A stretch of 64,000 nucleotides of DNA from Planctomycetota bacterium (GTDB lineage Bacteria; Planctomycetota; Phycisphaerae; Phycisphaerales; SM1A02), in contig JADFIR010000013.1 of NCBI GenBank assembly GCA_022566535.1, forward strand, positions 17,890-81,889, read 5' to 3'. A model generated the notes under the pieces. That model ran no database searches. It saw nothing but the letters and a program-made list of their open reading frames with translations, and was not told the DNA's origin. The translations under genes were made by a program, and so were the position numbers. This document shows, piece after piece, positions 18,682-28,328 of the stretch (the stretch's first letter is position 1; each line of letters begins with the position of its first letter).

Positions 18682-19551
18682 CTATCCCAAGCGCGTGTCA
18701 ATACACGCCTGACGGGCAAACTCGGTCAAAGCGGTCAACAGCTCGTCCAGTTGCGGGCTGGACTCAGCGTCGGGGGGCAAGGGGTTCGGTGTGTTGAAGA
18801 CGTGATTGCCGCCGGCAATGCGGATCACCTCCGCCGTCTCACCCGCCGCCTGGGCGAGCTGCTGAGCACACTCCCCAGGCACGGTGGGATCAGCCTCGCC
18901 GTGAATGATGAGCACCGGGCAGGTGATCGAGGCAATCAGCGCCGCCAAGTCGTGGGCGTCGGGATCTTCGAGCTGCTCGGTGAGGAATTCTTTGCCGATC
19001 CGCAGCGTCTGCCCGGTGCGAGCGGAGGGCGATTCAAGGAATCCTTCGGCAAGGAGTGCCTCGGCCTGCTGGGGCGCCATTGCCCGGCACGAGCTGGGCG
19101 CCGAGGCGGTGATGATCCCAGCCGGCTGAGGAAAGGCAGCATCGTCGGCATACCGGCCGGCCGTCAGCAGCACGGTCACCCCGCCGCGCGAGTGGCCGAA
19201 CGTCACGTACGCAAGCCCCCGGCCATCGAGTCGCCCGTCATTGACCGCCGCAACGATCGCCCGCAGGTCATGGACCTGCTTGTTGTACGTGTCGCGCTCA
19301 AACAGGTCCGGCCGCTCGAACGTTTCGATCGCGTTGGTCATTCCTGAATGACTGAAATTGAAGCGATGAGCGATGAAGCCGGCCGCCGCGGTGGCCTCGG
19401 CGATTCGCGGAAACATGCCATAGTCCTTGTACCCCTTGAATCCGTGGGCAATGAGAACCACGCCCACCGGATCTTCTGCTGGAAGGTGAGCATTCCCGAT
19501 GATTGCCTGACCTTCAGCGCCCACGATTGACCACTCACTGATCGTGGCCAT
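18682..19551 (-). CDS. alpha/beta hydrolase
   Basis: 289 residues from the ATG at 19551, which has an excellent AAAGGAG ribosome site 6 bases upstream. The fold is a serine hydrolase of the dienelactone hydrolase/acyl-peptidase type: VVLIAHGFKGYKDYG (oxyanion strand), nucleophile Ser in FGHSRGGVT, acid Asp in HGEADPTVP, and His in IAGGNHVFN. The substrate is unknown. It is convergent with smc and has 57 bases between the two stops. The hairpin at 19595-19615 lies just upstream of its start. Confidence 0.88.
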   Translation of the reverse strand: MATISEWSIVGAEGQAIIGNAHLPAEDPVGVVLIAHGFKGYKDYGMFPRIAEATAAAGFIAHRFNFSHSGMTNAIETFERPDLFERDTYNKQVHDLRAIVAAVNDGRLDGRGLAYVTFGHSRGGVTVLLTAGRYADDAAFPQPAGIITASAPSSCRAMAPQQAEALLAEGFLESPSARTGQTLRIGKEFLTEQLEDPDAHDLAALIASITCPVLIIHGEADPTVPGECAQQLAQAAGETAEVIRIAGGNHVFNTPNPLPPDAESSPQLDELLTALTEFARQACIDTRLG

Positions 19552-19594
19552 GTGGTACTCCTTTGGCATAGCCGGGACGCCACGCGTCTCGGCA

Positions 19595-19615
19595 CCGGCG
19601 GGCGTAGCCCGCCGG
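19595..19615. repeat. perfect 9-bp palindromic hairpin
   Basis: CCGGCGGGC-GTA-GCCCGCCGG, a perfect stem with a 3-base loop, in the spacer between the divergent hydrolase and FAD oxidoreductase genes. It is followed by CTATTGAAAA. It could be a terminator remnant, a REP-like element or an operator; nothing in the sequence decides. Confidence 0.5.
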
Positions 19616-19765
19616 CTATTGAAAACGAACTACCGATATATCACTCCGAAACACCTAACCAGAAACCATGGAGCGGCAACGAAATGGCAAAGATAGCGGA
19701 TTCCCAGCCGCCCGGCTGCACAAGCATCGCTTGACGGCTGTGTAAGGTGCGTGAAGTATTGTGCC

Positions 19766-20977
19766 ATGGCTGCAACCAGCCCCCTGGAGCTCGACGTGGT
19801 GATTTTCGGCGGAGGTGGCGCCGGGCTGTGGCTCCTGGACGAGTTGGTCCGCCATGGCTTTGACACGATTCTTCTCGAAGCGGCCCAGCTCGGCCGAGGC
19901 CAGACCATTGCCTCACAGGGCATTATCCACGGCGGACTGAAGTACAGCATTTCCGGTTTGCTGACGCCGTCGGCTCGGGCCATTCGCGACATGCCCGCTC
20001 GGTGGGGGCAATCATTGACGGGGCAGAAACCCCCGCGATTGACCCGCACGCTCCTGCGAGGCGAGCACTGCCATCTCTGGCAGACCGCGGCGCTGACGTC
20101 GAAGCTGGCCATGTTCGGCGCCCGAGCGGGCCTGCGCGTCACGCCGGCCAAGCTTTCGCGGGAGGATCGACCATCGGCCCTTGGCGATTGCCCCGGCGTG
20201 GTGGCCAGGCTCGACGAGCAGGTCATCGAACCGGCCAGCTTCCTAGCTGACCTGGCTGGACAACACCCATCGAACCTCCTGCGGATCGACGCACAAAGCG
20301 GGCTGCGGTTCGAGCTGCGTGATGCGGGGCACGTCGAAGCGATCCACCTGATCGATCCGGATTCCCATGATGCGTTGATCCTCCAGCCACGCCACATCGT
20401 GTTCACGGCCGGCGCCGGCAATGCAGAATTGCGCCGCGCCGTCGGGTTATCGCAGCGGGCCATGCAGCGACGTCCGTTGCACATGGTGATGCTGCGCGGC
20501 GAACTTCCAATCCTCAACGGACACTGTGTCGATGGGGCGACGACGCGGGTTACAATCACCTCGGCACAAGATTCATCCGGCGCCACAGTCTGGCAAGTGG
20601 GCGGGCGGGTCGCCGAGATCGGAGTTGCGATGTCGCCGCAGAGGTTAGTCAGCCACGCACGCGGTGAGCTGGAGGCGGTCTTGCCGGGCGTCGATCTGGG
20701 CGGCGTCCAGTGGGCCACCTACCGAATCGACCGCGCCGAAGGTGATGCGTCGGGTCGGCGGCCGGACGACGTGAGCATCATCGAGCATGGCAACGTCATC
20801 ACCGCCTGGCCGACCAAATTGGCGCTGGTCCCACGGCTCGCACAACGGATCGTGAGCGTGCTCGGCCGGCCGGTGTCACGCCGACCGTTTGATCTTTCGG
20901 CGATCGAGAACTGGCCGCGACCGGTCGTTGCCCAACCCCCCTGGGAGATGCAGCAGCAGTGGTTCACCGACGTCTAG
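19766..20977 (+). CDS. FAD-dependent oxidoreductase (DAO family)
   Basis: 403 residues from the ATG at 19766 (GTG 19751 adds five residues). The dinucleotide-binding start is [19 protein letters not shown], followed by [19 protein letters not shown] and [11 protein letters not shown], similar to the GTSSRSTGLLHGGLRYL region of glycerol-3-phosphate dehydrogenases. [13 protein letters not shown] is the second FAD contact (ATG-type motif) in the middle. The C-terminal part is not typical of GlpD and ends with a segment over-lapping the next gene. The substrate is unknown. Its stop overlaps the start of the aldo/keto reductase by 19 bases, so the two are translationally coupled and probably act on related metabolites. 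Confidence 0.82.
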   Translation: MAATSPLELDVVIFGGGGAGLWLLDELVRHGFDTILLEAAQLGRGQTIASQGIIHGGLKYSISGLLTPSARAIRDMPARWGQSLTGQKPPRLTRTLLRGEHCHLWQTAALTSKLAMFGARAGLRVTPAKLSREDRPSALGDCPGVVARLDEQVIEPASFLADLAGQHPSNLLRIDAQSGLRFELRDAGHVEAIHLIDPDSHDALILQPRHIVFTAGAGNAELRRAVGLSQRAMQRRPLHMVMLRGELPILNGHCVDGATTRVTITSAQDSSGATVWQVGGRVAEIGVAMSPQRLVSHARGELEAVLPGVDLGGVQWATYRIDRAEGDASGRRPDDVSIIEHGNVITAWPTKLALVPRLAQRIVSVLGRPVSRRPFDLSAIENWPRPVVAQPPWEMQQQWFTDV

Positions 20978-21723
20978 GTCGAAGCGGCCTGCTCGTCAGT
21001 CCGATCGGGTTCGGAGCGTTCAAGATCGGGCGCAATCGCGCGATCAAGTACCCCCAACGGTATCCCCTACCCGATGAAGACGAGGTCGAACGCCTGCTGG
21101 TGGCCGTGCTTGACCTCGGTATCAACTTCATTGACACAGCTGGGGCTTACGGTCTCAGCGAAGAGCGCATCGGCCGAGCGATCTCGCATCGGCGAAACGA
21201 GTACGTCATTTCCACGAAGGTCGGGGAGTCGTTCACCGATGGCCGATCGACGTACGACTTTTCCAAGGCCGCCGTGCGCGACAGCGTTCAGCAAAGCATC
21301 AAGCGTCTGCGCACCGACGTGCTCGACCTCGTATTCGTCCACGCGCAGGGCGACGATCTGGCGATTCTCGAACAGACCGACGTGGTGCCGACCCTGGACC
21401 AACTGCGGGCCGAAGGTCTGGTGAGGGCGATCGGCTTTTCGGGCAAGACCGTTCAGGGCGCCCGGGCGGCCCTGGCGTGGGCGGACGCGATCATGGTTGA
21501 GTATCACCTTGACGATCGTTCACACGCCGGGGTCATCGCTGAGGCCAACCGCTCAGATGTCGGGGTGGTCGTCAAGAAGGGGCTTGCGTCGGGGGGCCTG
21601 GATCCGGCGACGGCGATCCCATTCGTGCTGAACACCACCGGAGTGGGCAGCTTGCTGATCGGGGCATTGAACGAGGATCACATTCGCCAGAACATCCGGC
21701 AGGCGGAGGCGCCACCGCGGTAG
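20959..21723 (+). CDS. aldo/keto reductase
   Basis: 254 residues from GTG 20959, inside the end of the FAD oxidoreductase gene. An NADPH-dependent TIM-barrel reductase: [20 protein letters not shown] start, [16 protein letters not shown] with catalytic Asp and Tyr, STKVG with the Lys, and LVFVHAQG with the His of the tetrad. Cofactor loop residues are near the C-terminus ([21 protein letters not shown]). Somewhat short for the family (usually 280-330), having a compact C-terminus. Coupling to the upstream flavoprotein suggests a shared small-molecule pathway, which the sequence does not identify. Confidence 0.88.
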   Translation: MVHRRLGRSGLLVSPIGFGAFKIGRNRAIKYPQRYPLPDEDEVERLLVAVLDLGINFIDTAGAYGLSEERIGRAISHRRNEYVISTKVGESFTDGRSTYDFSKAAVRDSVQQSIKRLRTDVLDLVFVHAQGDDLAILEQTDVVPTLDQLRAEGLVRAIGFSGKTVQGARAALAWADAIMVEYHLDDRSHAGVIAEANRSDVGVVVKKGLASGGLDPATAIPFVLNTTGVGSLLIGALNEDHIRQNIRQAEAPPR

Positions 21724-21743
21724 CCGGCCGCCGAGAAATGTTC

Positions 21744-22691
21744 TCAACGCCTTGCAGGAGCTGTGCGGGGCGGAATATGCAATCTCATGCCGACCTCGAG
21801 CCGATCCGGGTTCGAACCGATCGTCCGTCGGTTCGCGACGTAGATGACCCGCCATCGGCCCGCATCGCTGTAATAGGCCTTGGCGATCTTGGTCAGCATA
21901 TCGCCTCGCTTGACGGTGTAGACGACTCCAGCCCCGACCTGCTCAGTAGAGGACTCGGCTGGCTTCCGCTGCGCGCCCTTCGGCGGCAGGCGCAACTTCT
22001 GCCCTACACGCAGCCGGTTCGGATCGACAAATGGATTCGCTGTGGCAATCTGCTCCCACCTGACCCCATCACCGAGCCACTGCTCGGCAATCGTCCACAT
22101 CGTGTCGTTTTCCTGGACGGTGTAATCGACGTACCGCGGCGGCGGAGGCAGGCTCGACCTGACCGGCCGGGGCGTGGCGGGAAACGGGCGCTCGGCCACT
22201 CCTGATAAGGACTCCCTGATCCTGGAAGATCGGGACGCCCGCGTGCCCACATCGTTGGCAGCGATGCTGGCTGGACCGAATGACGGCGGACCAGCGACCG
22301 GTTGGACGGGCCCGACGCCGTCCGGGTCGATGTTGACGACTCGCGGCCGGCCCTGTGCCCGCCCATCCATCGCCAACACTCCAGATGGAACTTCGGCGCC
22401 GGCGGAGATTGTTTCGCGTGCGCCGATCGCCTGCTCAATCGATTCGCTCAGAATGCCCCGGGGATCACGATCGCCAGCCGGGAAAATGGGCTTGGCTTCA
22501 CTGAAGTCTTGGTCACCGCTGGGCGCGTCGATTCCAACAGGATCAGCCCCAGCGGCGTCGGCCGGCTGTGCCTCCCCAGGCGCGGGGGTGTCAGCGCCGC
22601 GAGGGCCGGAGCGACCAAAGCCGTAGTAGACCCCAAGTGCGACCACAAGGAGCACGACAACGGCGATCGTAACCTTGATGCGAGCGGACAT
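21744..22691 (-). CDS. membrane-anchored protein with two LysM domains
   Basis: 315 residues. A single N-terminal membrane segment (VTIAVVVLLVVALGVYYGFG, about 8-27) anchors the protein; a Pro/Ala/Gly-rich linker of about 160 residues follows. Two LysM domains end the protein: the first from YTVQENDTMWTIAEQWLG to VGQKLRLPP (about 195-245), the second from YTVKRGDMLTKIAKAYYSD to VGMRLHIPP (about 258-310). LysM binds N-acetylglucosamine-containing polymers, mainly peptidoglycan, so a periplasmic wall-binding role is expected. It is the last gene of the tgt-yajC-secDF run, 36 bases after secDF, and is convergent with the aldo/keto reductase. Confidence 0.88.
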   Translation of the reverse strand: MSARIKVTIAVVVLLVVALGVYYGFGRSGPRGADTPAPGEAQPADAAGADPVGIDAPSGDQDFSEAKPIFPAGDRDPRGILSESIEQAIGARETISAGAEVPSGVLAMDGRAQGRPRVVNIDPDGVGPVQPVAGPPSFGPASIAANDVGTRASRSSRIRESLSGVAERPFPATPRPVRSSLPPPPRYVDYTVQENDTMWTIAEQWLGDGVRWEQIATANPFVDPNRLRVGQKLRLPPKGAQRKPAESSTEQVGAGVVYTVKRGDMLTKIAKAYYSDAGRWRVIYVANRRTIGSNPDRLEVGMRLHIPPRTAPARR

Positions 22692-22727
22692 ATGGCCAAT
22701 CCTCCGTGAAAGTTCCGACCCAGAGAC

Positions 22728-25700
22728 TTAGGCCGAAGCGCGCCCAGTTTCCTCGTTGAGCCACTTGTCCGTCATGGCCGTCTGGGTCCCGGACGCGGCT
22801 TCGCCCGGCCCCGCGAATCTGATCACCAAGGGAGCCGCAATGGCGACCGAGCTGTAGGTGCCCACGATGATGCCGACCAGCAGGCAGAACGCAAACGGGC
22901 GGATTCCGCTGCCGCCCGCTCCATACATGATGCCCACCGCCAACAGCGTGGTGAACGAGGTGAGCACCGTTCGGCTGATGGTCTGATTGATCGAGCGGTT
23001 CACGATATCTGCAGTAGGTATCGGCAATTTCCCGCGGTTCTCACGAATGCGATCGAGGATGACGATCGTGTCGTTGAGCGAATAGCCGATGATGGTGAGC
23101 AGCGCCGCCACCACCCCCAGGTCGATGCGGAACTCTTCTATCAGCAGCAACGAGGCCAAGGCGCTTCGGCCGATCCATGCCGACAGGGCCAGCAATCCCA
23201 GCGCGATCGCCACATCATGCACCAAGGCGACGATCGCCGCCATCGAGTAGCGCAGTGAGCCAAAACGGACCCAGATGTACACCAGAATCCCCAGCAGGCT
23301 CAGCGCCACGGCCATGACTGCTGCGGCCGCAAGCGTCGCGGCGACGGCGGACGAGTAACTGCTGACCTGTTCCAAACTGGTTTGACGCTGCAGGGCTTGG
23401 GAAACAAGCCGCCACTCCGCCTGAGCCAGACCACGGTCCCATAGATCAAAGTCAACGTCAAAGAAGCTCAGTTGGGGGTCGTAGACGGCCACGGCAACGG
23501 ATACATAGCCCTGGCTCGGATCGATCGGATCAGCGGGCTTGAGGCCGAAGACACCAACCTCGCGGCCGACGTAGTTGGCGAAGTCCGGCTGGGCCCGCAT
23601 GCGATCGATGCGCTTGGCGACATCGTCAGTGCTCACAGGCGGGTCGATATCGTTGATCACGATCGCGACACCACCGAGGAACTCGCTGACTCGATCGGTG
23701 TATCTCGGTTGGTCGATATTCGCGCCGAGGCTGTCATTCACAATGGGGTAGGTGTAGGGGGCATGGTTGTCCAACCCGGCCCCGTCGAAATCAAGTGGGC
23801 GCGTGACGTCCAACTGCTCGCCGAACTCCGCACCGATCGCGGCGACGACCACATCGGTAATTGTCTCCTCTTCACCGAGATTCTTGGGGCTGGCCACCTT
23901 GATCTGGAAGCTCGCGCAGTGGACGATGCCGTCGCGGATCTCGGTCCTTCCGACGGTCAGGACGCTGGCCTTTCCTATCTCGCGCAGAATGCTCAGCACC
24001 ACGCTGAGCTGTGGATCACGATCGAATTGATCGATGGGTGGCAGCCCACCCGTCGCACGGTCGATCACCCCGGCGCTGTGCAAGGCGCTGAGCAGGCGGG
24101 TTCGTTGCTGCGTCTGCTGGGGGCCTGTGGGCTGGGGATCAAACAAGGTTGCCAGCCTGCGGACGCGGGTCTCCACGCCGTCTTCGCCGGTGTGGGGAAG
24201 CCAGAGGCGAACGGGTTCGCCGCGCTGGTCGAACAGGTCCGGCTCACCATCACGATCGTCGTCGATGACGGCGGTGCGAATCGTGACCGACACCCCTCCG
24301 CGAAGCTCCGTGTCGAACATATCAACCCCACGAGCGGCCACCAGCGTCACGGCCCCCACAATGCCCAAGGCGCTGAGGACCCAGAACACCTTGCGCATTC
24401 CGATCCAGTCGATGTTTGGATGCAGCATCCGGTCTATGCCGGGAAAGACCGTGGGCAGCATCGGCAACCGCCGGAACTTCGCCACGTCCGTGTACAGCTC
24501 GTAGATGACACGGGTTACGAACAGGGCCGTGAACAGCGTGGCACAAATGCCGATGGAAAGCGTCAAGGCAAATCCCTTGACCTCGGTTGTGGCCGTGCGG
24601 AACAACACGAAGCAGACGATGAGGTTAGTGACGTTGGCGTCAATGATCGTGCTCAGGGCCTTGCCGTACCCCACACGAATCGCGACGCGGAGATCCACAT
24701 CGCCGCCGAACAGCTCTTCGCGGATGCGCTCGTAGATCAGGACGTTGGCATCGACGGCCATGCCGATGGTCAACACGATGCCGGCCAGCCCGGGCAGTGT
24801 GAACGTGCCGTTGATAAACGCCATGAACCCGAAGATAAACACCCCGTTGGCCAGCAGGGCGAAGGCGGCGACCATGCCGGCGAAGAAGTAATACACCATC
24901 ATGAACAGCACCACCGCGACGATCGCGATCAGACACGCGTTGAGCCCGCGATTCAGGTTGTCCTCTCCGATCGACGGCCCCAGTGTGTTGATGGCGATCG
25001 GATTGGGAGACAGCCTGGCCCCCAAGGACCCAGCCGCAAGCACGCGAGTGAGATAGCTCAGCTCGGCATCGCTGAACGTGCCGGTGATGACGCCCTGGCT
25101 ACCGATCTGGCTCTGCAAGGTCGGGGCCGAATACACCTGGCCATCCAGCACGATGGCCATAGGTTCGCCGACGTGCGGCCCGGTCAGGCGGTTCATCAGG
25201 GCGCCACCGGGAGCATCCAGGCGAAAGCTTATGGCGGGCCGGCCGAGCCGGTCAGTCGTGGGGTTGGTGGAGACGATGCTCCACTTGCGATCGCCCTCGT
25301 GGGTCATACTCTTTTGGTCGGTGATGTAAAGCAGCAGGTAGTACTGCCCGTCGCGCTCATCAGCCACGAGATCGAGCCCCCCGGGGCGAGGCTGGCTGAA
25401 GAACCCGATCGGATCAGTCTGAATGGCCGCAAGCTGTTGCGGCGTGTCATACCACTGCTTCAGGTCGTTGATGGGAAACCACCCCGCCACCAGCGAGTCG
25501 GTGTTCAGGGGTCCGCGCTCCGCAAGCTGCGTGCGCAGGTCATCGGGATTCACATCCTGCGGATCACTTGCCCGCGCCGCGATGTGAAACTCCAACACCC
25601 CGGCCCCACGCAGCAGGCGCATGAGGTCTTGCGGGTCGTCGAAGCCGGTGCGCTTGGCGGCGTAGGCGTCGTAGGCTGCCGCCACGCCCTCCAGGTCGTC

Positions 25701-26468
25701 GGCGAGGTGTGGGAACTCATCCTTGAGGTTCTGCAACTCGATATCGCGTTGGCTGGGCTTGGTCAGGACCTCGTCGGTGATCGCGTCCACGATCTTTTTG
25801 CCTGACTCATCTCTCAGCGGCTCGCGCTTGGCCGAAAGCCGCAGGGCCCGCTCAATCCGCGAGCGGTCGAGGATGAGGCGCAGAACCTGCATACGCAGAT
25901 CGTCGAAGTCAACCTCCGCATCGGCGACGGCCTGTTGCAATGGCCGCAGGTCTTGGGGCGAATCGCCGGCCTGCTCCGCCTTGTCCAGAGCGTCCCAAGC
26001 CGATTGAAGCTCGTCGTAGGCCTGTTGCAGAAGCGTGATCCTCTGCCTGCGTATCCCTTGTCCCCCGAACCGCTGGACCGCCTGCGTCGTCTCCAGCGCC
26101 GTTTGCAGTTGGCTGGGGGGAATCTGCGCCTCACGCAGCAAGGCGTCCCGGGCATCCTCGTAGGCGATGCGCAGGGTCCGAACCTCCTCGTTGGGAACCG
26201 GCATGACGATCTCGATCCGGTCCTGACCCAATGGCTGCATCGAGATATCCAGCACGCCTTTGGGATTCACCCGCTCCTGGAGCACCGTAATGACCTGGGT
26301 CAAGATCGCCTGTGGATCAGTGGCGCCCTCGGGCATGTGGACGGCGTAGATCAGGCTCACCCCGCCCCGCAGGTCCTTCCCCAGGCGGATCCCCCGGGCC
26401 TGAAGCAACAACAGGCCCACCGCGAGCAGGAAAGCGATGAGGACGATCTTCCAGATGAGGTTTCGCAT
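22728..26468 (-). CDS. secDF: fused protein translocase subunit SecD-SecF
   Basis: 1246 residues, one polypeptide carrying SecD then SecF. These use proton motive force to pull exported proteins through SecYEG. SecD: N-terminal membrane helix (LIWKIVLIAFLLAVGLLLL), GIRLGKDLRGGVSLIYAV, a periplasmic part, then AGSLGARLSPNPIAINTLGPSIGEDN and helices with GIVLTIGMAVDANVLIYERI and DANVTNLIVCFVLF. SecF begins at about residue 685 (IDWIGMRKVFWVLSALGIVG, TELRGGVSVTI) and ends with DLGVVAALLTIIGYSLNDTIVILDRIRENR, SINQTISRTVLTS and a short tail. The periplasmic regions carry long additions (about 110-290 with helical, charged sequence, and about 760-960), so the protein is clearly larger than usual fused SecDFs. 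Operon: tgt-yajC-secDF. Confidence 0.97.
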   Translation of the reverse strand: MRNLIWKIVLIAFLLAVGLLLLQARGIRLGKDLRGGVSLIYAVHMPEGATDPQAILTQVITVLQERVNPKGVLDISMQPLGQDRIEIVMPVPNEEVRTLRIAYEDARDALLREAQIPPSQLQTALETTQAVQRFGGQGIRRQRITLLQQAYDELQSAWDALDKAEQAGDSPQDLRPLQQAVADAEVDFDDLRMQVLRLILDRSRIERALRLSAKREPLRDESGKKIVDAITDEVLTKPSQRDIELQNLKDEFPHLADDLEGVAAAYDAYAAKRTGFDDPQDLMRLLRGAGVLEFHIAARASDPQDVNPDDLRTQLAERGPLNTDSLVAGWFPINDLKQWYDTPQQLAAIQTDPIGFFSQPRPGGLDLVADERDGQYYLLLYITDQKSMTHEGDRKWSIVSTNPTTDRLGRPAISFRLDAPGGALMNRLTGPHVGEPMAIVLDGQVYSAPTLQSQIGSQGVITGTFSDAELSYLTRVLAAGSLGARLSPNPIAINTLGPSIGEDNLNRGLNACLIAIVAVVLFMMVYYFFAGMVAAFALLANGVFIFGFMAFINGTFTLPGLAGIVLTIGMAVDANVLIYERIREELFGGDVDLRVAIRVGYGKALSTIIDANVTNLIVCFVLFRTATTEVKGFALTLSIGICATLFTALFVTRVIYELYTDVAKFRRLPMLPTVFPGIDRMLHPNIDWIGMRKVFWVLSALGIVGAVTLVAARGVDMFDTELRGGVSVTIRTAVIDDDRDGEPDLFDQRGEPVRLWLPHTGEDGVETRVRRLATLFDPQPTGPQQTQQRTRLLSALHSAGVIDRATGGLPPIDQFDRDPQLSVVLSILREIGKASVLTVGRTEIRDGIVHCASFQIKVASPKNLGEEETITDVVVAAIGAEFGEQLDVTRPLDFDGAGLDNHAPYTYPIVNDSLGANIDQPRYTDRVSEFLGGVAIVINDIDPPVSTDDVAKRIDRMRAQPDFANYVGREVGVFGLKPADPIDPSQGYVSVAVAVYDPQLSFFDVDFDLWDRGLAQAEWRLVSQALQRQTSLEQVSSYSSAVAATLAAAAVMAVALSLLGILVYIWVRFGSLRYSMAAIVALVHDVAIALGLLALSAWIGRSALASLLLIEEFRIDLGVVAALLTIIGYSLNDTIVILDRIRENRGKLPIPTADIVNRSINQTISRTVLTSFTTLLAVGIMYGAGGSGIRPFAFCLLVGIIVGTYSSVAIAAPLVIRFAGPGEAASGTQTAMTDKWLNEETGRASA

Positions 26469-26512
26469 AGCAGAGCGTTTCTGCTGCTCGACCGGCCAAG
26501 CAGCGCCGGCTT

Positions 26513-26980
26513 TCAGTCAGCGGTGGCTTCCAACGAAGGCTTGCTCCCAGGGCCGTCATCGAGCACCTGCTGAATCGAGGATCGAGCGAAGGTGATTCGC
26601 GTGTTGGATGACTCATCGACCTTCAGGACGACGGTGTCCGCCTTCACCTCCACGATGGACCCGATGATGCCGCCGACGGTCTGCACCATGTCGTGTTTCT
26701 TCACCGCGCTGATCATGGATTGGCGCTTCTTGCGATCCCGCCGCTGGCCGAGAAACGAGAAGGCGATCATGACAACGAACACGAGCCCCAGGACAAAAAT
26801 AAGGTTGCCGCCCAATATTGAGCCGTCCCCAGGAGAGGTGCCTGGGGCGCCTTGCGAGCCGGCGGCGCCTGTCAGCGGCGCGCCTTCACCAGGTGGAGGC
26901 GGCAGCAGACCCTCGTCCGAAATTGCCTCTGGGCCACCCTCCTGGGCCAGGGTGAGCACGTACAAGTGGATGTCAAACAT
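26513..26980 (-). CDS. yajC: preprotein translocase subunit YajC
   Basis: 155 residues. One membrane helix (LIFVLGLVFVVMIAFSFLG, about 59-77) is followed by the family signature RRDRKKRQSMISAVKKHDMVQTVGGIIGSI and VLKVDESSNTRITFARSSI. YajC binds SecDF and is encoded beside it in most bacteria. Unusual is the N-terminal extension of some 55 residues, rich in Pro, Gly and Glu, ahead of the helix. The gene starts 18 bases downstream of tgt and ends 44 bases before secDF. Confidence 0.96.
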   Translation of the reverse strand: MFDIHLYVLTLAQEGGPEAISDEGLLPPPPGEGAPLTGAAGSQGAPGTSPGDGSILGGNLIFVLGLVFVVMIAFSFLGQRRDRKKRQSMISAVKKHDMVQTVGGIIGSIVEVKADTVVLKVDESSNTRITFARSSIQQVLDDGPGSKPSLEATAD

Positions 26981-26998
26981 GGTGTGGTTCCGCAGTCA

Positions 26999-28240
26999 TC
27001 AAGAATCTTTGGGGTCGTGGAGGCCGTCCGCGGCCTCGACGGGGGCGCCGGATTCGAGCACCGGCCACGATCGTAGGAGGTCGGACCAGGAATCTTCGCG
27101 TATTGCCCGATGGATGTCCAGCATGAGGCGTTGGAAGTGGCGAATGTTGTGGAGGCTCAAGAGTATCGGCCCCAGCATCTCCCCCGCAAGGAACAAATGA
27201 CGTAGATACGCCAGCGAAAACCCTTGGGCACAGGCGACGCAATCGCAGCCGACCTCCACGGCCCGCTGGTCCTCACGGAACCGGGCGTTGCGAAGGTGAA
27301 TCCGGCCGCGGCGCGTGAAGGCGTTGGCGTTGCGCCCGTTGCGGGTGGGCAGGACACAGTCGAACATGTCGGCCCCGGCCCGCACCGCCTCGAAAAGGTC
27401 ACGTTCGTAGCCTACCCCCATCACGTAGCGAGGCTTGTCGGCGGGCAGCAGGGGAGCCGTGAATTGCACGACCTGATGGATCAGCTTCGGCTCCTCTCCC
27501 ATGGCCACCCCGCCGATCGCATAGCCCGGCAGCTCGACGTTGCACACCGCCTCGACCGATGCGCGTCGCAGCTGAAGGTCCGTGCCGCCTTGCACAATGC
27601 CAAACAGAGCCTGCTCATCGGGGCGCTGGTGCGCGGCCCGGCATTGCTCAAGCCATCTGACCGTTCGATGGTGGGCCACGCGTAGCTCGTCGCGGAGCCC
27701 GCTCGTGGAGGTCGTCGCATCGTCCCGTTGTGGGGCTGCGGAACTCGCAGTCCGACGGTTCGAGCCGACACGTTCGACGCACGTCCGGCAATCGTCGAAC
27801 GCCATGATGATGTCCGCCCCCAGCGCATTTTGCACCTCGATGGAACGTTGCGGCCCCAGATGAACCATGCTGCCGTCGATGATCGAGCGGAATGTCACGC
27901 CGTCGTCGTCGATGCGGTTGATGTCGGCCATGGAATACGCTTGATAGCCGCCGGAGTCCGTGAGGATGGGCCCGTCCCAGGCCATGAACCGGTGCAGGCC
28001 GCCCAGGCGAGCGATGAGCTCAGCTCCTGGTCGAAGCATGAGGTGATACGCGTTGGCGAGCACGATCTGCGTGCCGGTCGATCGCAGCTGCTGCGGGCTG
28101 AGCCCTCTGACCGAGCCTCGGCTGCCCACGGGGATGAATGCAGGCGTGTCAAACGAACCGTGCGGTGTTTCGATGCGGCCGAGTCGCGCGGCGGAACTTC
28201 GGCACTGAGCGAGGACGGTGAACCGCAGCGGAGTGGACAT
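26999..28240 (-). CDS. tgt: queuine tRNA-ribosyltransferase (TGT)
   Basis: 413 residues from the ATG at 28240 (MSTPLRFTVLAQ). TGT swaps guanine 34 of GUN-anticodon tRNAs for preQ1 in queuosine synthesis. Visible are PAFIPVGSRGSVRGLSP, LANAYHLMLRPG, ILTDSGGYQAYS, ALGADIIMAFDDC, GVAMGE, the nucleophile Asp in FDCVLPTRNGRNANAF, and the zinc set CDCVACAQGFSLAYLRHLF. About 27 extra residues (GSNRRTASSAAPQRDDATTS region, around 158-185) are inserted after FDDC, a place where the family has a loop. tgt-yajC-secDF order is common in bacteria. The frame is open 42 bases upstream, but the extra residues are not family-like and are encoded by a repeat. Confidence 0.96.
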   Translation of the reverse strand: MSTPLRFTVLAQCRSSAARLGRIETPHGSFDTPAFIPVGSRGSVRGLSPQQLRSTGTQIVLANAYHLMLRPGAELIARLGGLHRFMAWDGPILTDSGGYQAYSMADINRIDDDGVTFRSIIDGSMVHLGPQRSIEVQNALGADIIMAFDDCRTCVERVGSNRRTASSAAPQRDDATTSTSGLRDELRVAHHRTVRWLEQCRAAHQRPDEQALFGIVQGGTDLQLRRASVEAVCNVELPGYAIGGVAMGEEPKLIHQVVQFTAPLLPADKPRYVMGVGYERDLFEAVRAGADMFDCVLPTRNGRNANAFTRRGRIHLRNARFREDQRAVEVGCDCVACAQGFSLAYLRHLFLAGEMLGPILLSLHNIRHFQRLMLDIHRAIREDSWSDLLRSWPVLESGAPVEAADGLHDPKDS

Positions 28241-28247
28241 GGGGGCA

Positions 28248-28328
28248 GGCTTGAGGCTTGAGCACTGGGGACTTACGGGCAACGGGCAGCGGCTGGGTCC
28301 GGCCAGCCTCAGGTCTCAAGCCTCAAGC
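28248..28328. repeat. 14-bp inverted repeat around a G-rich spacer
   Basis: GGCTTGAGGCTTGAG at 28248-28262 and CTCAAGCCTCAAGC at 28315-28328 are reverse complements over 14 bases. The right arm covers the stop codon and last codons of the rhomboid gene; the left arm is 7 bases from the tgt start. The 52 bases between include gggcaacgggcagcgg. It may act as an intercistronic hairpin. Confidence 0.65.

Noticed and set aside
23472..25805. Plus-strand 777-residue frame
   Set aside because: Exactly antisense to secDF; a GC-rich codon-phase shadow with Gly/Asp/His-rich, non-domain sequence.
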